Shown here: positions 8,101-8,773 of the stretch, piece by piece
How positions within the stretch are numbered: position 1 is the stretch's first letter
Layout of the letters: every line of letters starts with the position of its first letter
Assembly: GCA_937957845.1 (NCBI GenBank)
Contig: CALGOD010000384.1
Span: 1 to 8,773 of the forward strand
Direction of reading: 5' to 3'
Source: an uncultured Nocardiopsis sp.
GTDB lineage: Bacteria > Actinomycetota > Actinomycetes > Streptosporangiales > Streptosporangiaceae
DNA: 8,773 nucleotides
The notes under the pieces: generated by a model
What the model was told of the DNA's origin: nothing
The model's input: only the letters and a program-made list of their open reading frames with translations
Database searches by the model: none
Program-made: the position numbers and the translations under genes

Positions 8101-8699
8101 TCGGGCGCCGAACGCAGAGAACCGGTGAACACGGGGACGCCCACGGCCCGCCCGGTCGCGTCGACGGCGTCTGCCAGGGCGTGCGCGAAGGCGGTGTTGC
8201 CGCTGGTCTCGTGGGCCCGGTAGTAGAGGATGCCCACGCGCGGCAGTGCGGGGTCCTGTGTCCGGTCGCGTTCGGCGAAGCCCCACAGGGGGACGGGAAC
8301 CGGTGGGTCGAATCCCTCACCGGTCAGCAGCAGGGTGTCCGACAGGAAGGCGTGCAGACGTTCGAGGTTGGCCGGACCGCCTTCGGCGAGGTAGCGGTGG
8401 GCGTCGGTCGCCACTCCTGCCGGGACGGTGGAGTGCTCCATCAGCTCGGCGTTGGGCTGCTGTTCCCCGCTGAGGACGACCAGTGGTGTGCCCCGTTCCC
8501 GGACCTCGGCCAGGCCCGGCCACAGGTCGTGCGGGGAGCCGAGCAGTCGCACCACGACGATGTCGGCGTCTTCGACGGCGTCGGTGAGCTCCGGATCAAA
8601 GGCGCGGGACGGGTTGGCCCACGCGTACGCGGCGCCGCTGGCCCGTGCGGAGAGCAGGTCGGTGTCGGACGTGGACAGCAGCGCGATCCGTACCGTCAT
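5109..8699 (-). CDS. cobN: Aerobic cobaltochelatase large subunit CobN
   Basis: This protein of 1196 residues is the large porphyrinoid-binding subunit of the ATP-dependent cobaltochelatase, which inserts Co2+ into hydrogenobyrinic acid a,c-diamide. It is homologous to magnesium chelatase ChlH/BchH. Family blocks are YYRAHETSGN (159-168), LSAYPTKHSRIGNAVGLDTP (338-357), HLGKHGSLEWLPGK (518-531), LPTGRNFYTVDP (799-810), GLSVWGTSAMRTSGDD (845-860), RISGFFRDAFP (902-912), VFGSAPGSYGAGI (958-970), AWGGFAYGRG (991-1000) and PRWISAMRRHGYKGA (1089-1103). The length is normal for the family and no internal break is seen. ATG 8699 was chosen because AGGGAGGA-type bases (8709-8714) lie about nine bases upstream. 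An in-frame ATG at 8732 has no Shine-Dalgarno sequence and adds only an Arg/Gly-rich stretch. The AAA+ and VWA partner subunits (CobS/CobT or ChlI/ChlD type) are not in this window. It leads the operon and lies behind a riboswitch-like leader. Confidence 0.96.
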   Translation of the reverse strand: MTVRIALLSTSDTDLLSARASGAAYAWANPSRAFDPELTDAVEDADIVVVRLLGSPHDLWPGLAEVRERGTPLVVLSGEQQPNAELMEHSTVPAGVATDAHRYLAEGGPANLERLHAFLSDTLLLTGEGFDPPVPVPLWGFAERDRTQDPALPRVGILYYRAHETSGNTAFAHALADAVDATGRAVGVPVFTGSLRSAPDELYEALGGFDALIVTVLAAGGSVPASVSAGGDDEAWDVKRMAALDVPVLQGLCLTASRADWEDSDDGVTPLDSASQIAIPEFDGRIITVPFSFKEIDRDGLPHYVADPERCARLAGIAVAHARLRHLSPARTRIAVVLSAYPTKHSRIGNAVGLDTPRSLVRLLRRLRDEGYDLGATGDLPGLDLADETEAGDALMHALIAAGGQDEDWLTSGQMTDAQVRITPEEYAAWTEDLRAPLREAMTEAWGAAPGSLYVNDAGELVLAALRAGNVVVLVQPPRGFGENPIAVYHDPELPPSHHYLGAYRWLEHGFGAHAIVHLGKHGSLEWLPGKNAALSAACATDAALGNLPLVYPFLVNDPGEGAQAKRRAHATIIDHLIPPMARAETYGDIARLEQLMDEHANIAAMDPAKLPAVRGEIWSLMRAAELHRDLGLEERPDDEEFDDFLLHVDGWLCEIKDTQIRDGLHVLGEAPEGEVRVNLALSILRASQVWSGTGNAVPGLRSALGLKEGAPTEEVDQAESRARDLVERMEAAGWDPAAVPDLHEDPEVHRVLEFAAAQVVPRLARTTDELDHVVHALRGGFVPAGPSGSPLRGLVNVLPTGRNFYTVDPRAVPSRLAWQTGQAMADSLLRRHKEETGSYPESVGLSVWGTSAMRTSGDDVAEVLALLGVRPEWDEASRRVSRLDVVPLEELGRPRIDVTVRISGFFRDAFPHVVAMLDDAVRLVADLDEPEECNFVRAHTRADLEEHGDKRRATTRVFGSAPGSYGAGILQLVESGNWRDDRDLAEVYTAWGGFAYGRGLDGVPAAEDMRTNYRRIKVAAKNIDSAEHDIADSDDYFQYHGGMIATVRALTGTDPKAYVGDSTSPDAVRTRTLTEETARVFRARVVNPRWISAMRRHGYKGAFELAATVDYLFGFDATAGVVHDWMYEKLAAEYVLDADTQEFLRRSNPWALHGIVERLHEAARRGLWAEPDPATLEALTEVYLEVEGDLEDRSE

Positions 8700-8708
8700 G
8701 GCCGGATT

Positions 8709-8714
8709 CCTCCC
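8709..8714 (-). promoter_or_regulatory. Ribosome binding site of cobN
   Basis: On the minus strand GGGAGG sits nine bases before ATG 8699, within a longer purine run (8707-8716). It decides between this start and the ATG at 8732. Its first bases also take part in a possible 7-base helix with 8747-8753, so access to it may be regulated. Confidence 0.75.
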
Positions 8715-8773
8715 TCGGGGTTCTCGCCCCATCGGCGGTCGGACTGCCCGAGGCCAGTATCTGGCTGAACCCC
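8713..8773 (-). promoter_or_regulatory. 3' part of a putative cobalamin riboswitch with expression platform (cut by the window edge)
   Basis: On the minus strand, AGCCAGATACTGGCC (8766-8752) resembles the B12 box, roughly AGYCMGGAGACCKGCC, that closes the cobalamin riboswitch aptamer. It lies about 50-65 bases upstream of the first gene of a cobalamin operon, where such an element is expected. It departs from consensus: it is one base short and has T where a C is usual. Downstream, 8753-8747 (CCTCGGG) can pair with 8719-8713 (CCCGAGG), next to the cobN ribosome binding site. Competing with this, 8773-8767 (GGGGTTC) can pair with 8723-8717 (GAACCCC). The two helices share 8717-8719 and exclude each other. 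The rest of the aptamer would lie beyond 8773, so identification rests on the box and context only. Confidence 0.55.

Noticed and set aside
8700..8732. Eleven-residue upstream extension of CobN from the ATG at 8732
   Set aside because: It has no Shine-Dalgarno sequence and would cover the strong one at 8709-8714; the usual CobN N-terminus begins at 8699.
5577..8768. Plus-strand open frame of over 1000 codons antisense to cobN
   Set aside because: It runs opposite a convincing full-length CobN, has no recognisable motif, and is the stop-free shadow expected when third positions are almost always G or C.
1..8773. Mobile elements, CRISPR arrays, tRNA or rRNA genes, defence or phage genes
   Set aside because: No transposase, long terminal repeats, regularly spaced repeats or structural RNA signatures were seen; coding density by cobalamin genes leaves no room for another system.

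Overview
This is a very GC-rich window with strong G/C bias at third codon positions and GTG as well as ATG starts. These traits suggest a high-GC actinomycete, perhaps a Nocardiopsis- or Streptomyces-like relative; the genus cannot be fixed from the sequence alone. Nearly every base belongs to an aerobic (late cobalt insertion) cobalamin biosynthesis locus. I recognise five complete genes, plus what may be the tail of a sixth at the left edge.

Left, plus strand (1-2070): a CobC-type PLP enzyme (77-1114) overlaps the membrane amide synthase CbiB/CobD (1111-2070) by 4 bases. Together they make the aminopropanol (phosphate) arm and attach it to cobyric acid. Right, minus strand (8699 down to 2087): cobN (large cobaltochelatase subunit), cobF (precorrin-6A synthase) and a cobQ-cobK fusion (cobyric acid synthase plus precorrin-6A reductase) follow in that order, with ATGA overlaps at both junctions. 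The two groups converge on a 16-base gap. There both stop codons lie inside one imperfect hairpin, a candidate bidirectional terminator.

The minus-strand operon is preceded at the right edge (8700-8773) by a B12-box-like element and two mutually exclusive helices next to the cobN ribosome binding site. This looks like the 3' end of a cobalamin riboswitch cut by the window edge.

Pathway logic: CobF makes precorrin-6A and the CobK domain reduces it. CobN, with partner subunits not in this window, inserts cobalt into hydrogenobyrinic acid a,c-diamide. The CobQ domain amidates adenosylcobyrinic acid a,c-diamide to cobyric acid, and CobC and CbiB supply and attach the side arm. No mobile element, CRISPR array, tRNA or rRNA was seen. 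I see no wholly new system; the most notable features are the CobQ-CobK fusion, the riboswitch-like leader and the stop-codon-pairing hairpin.
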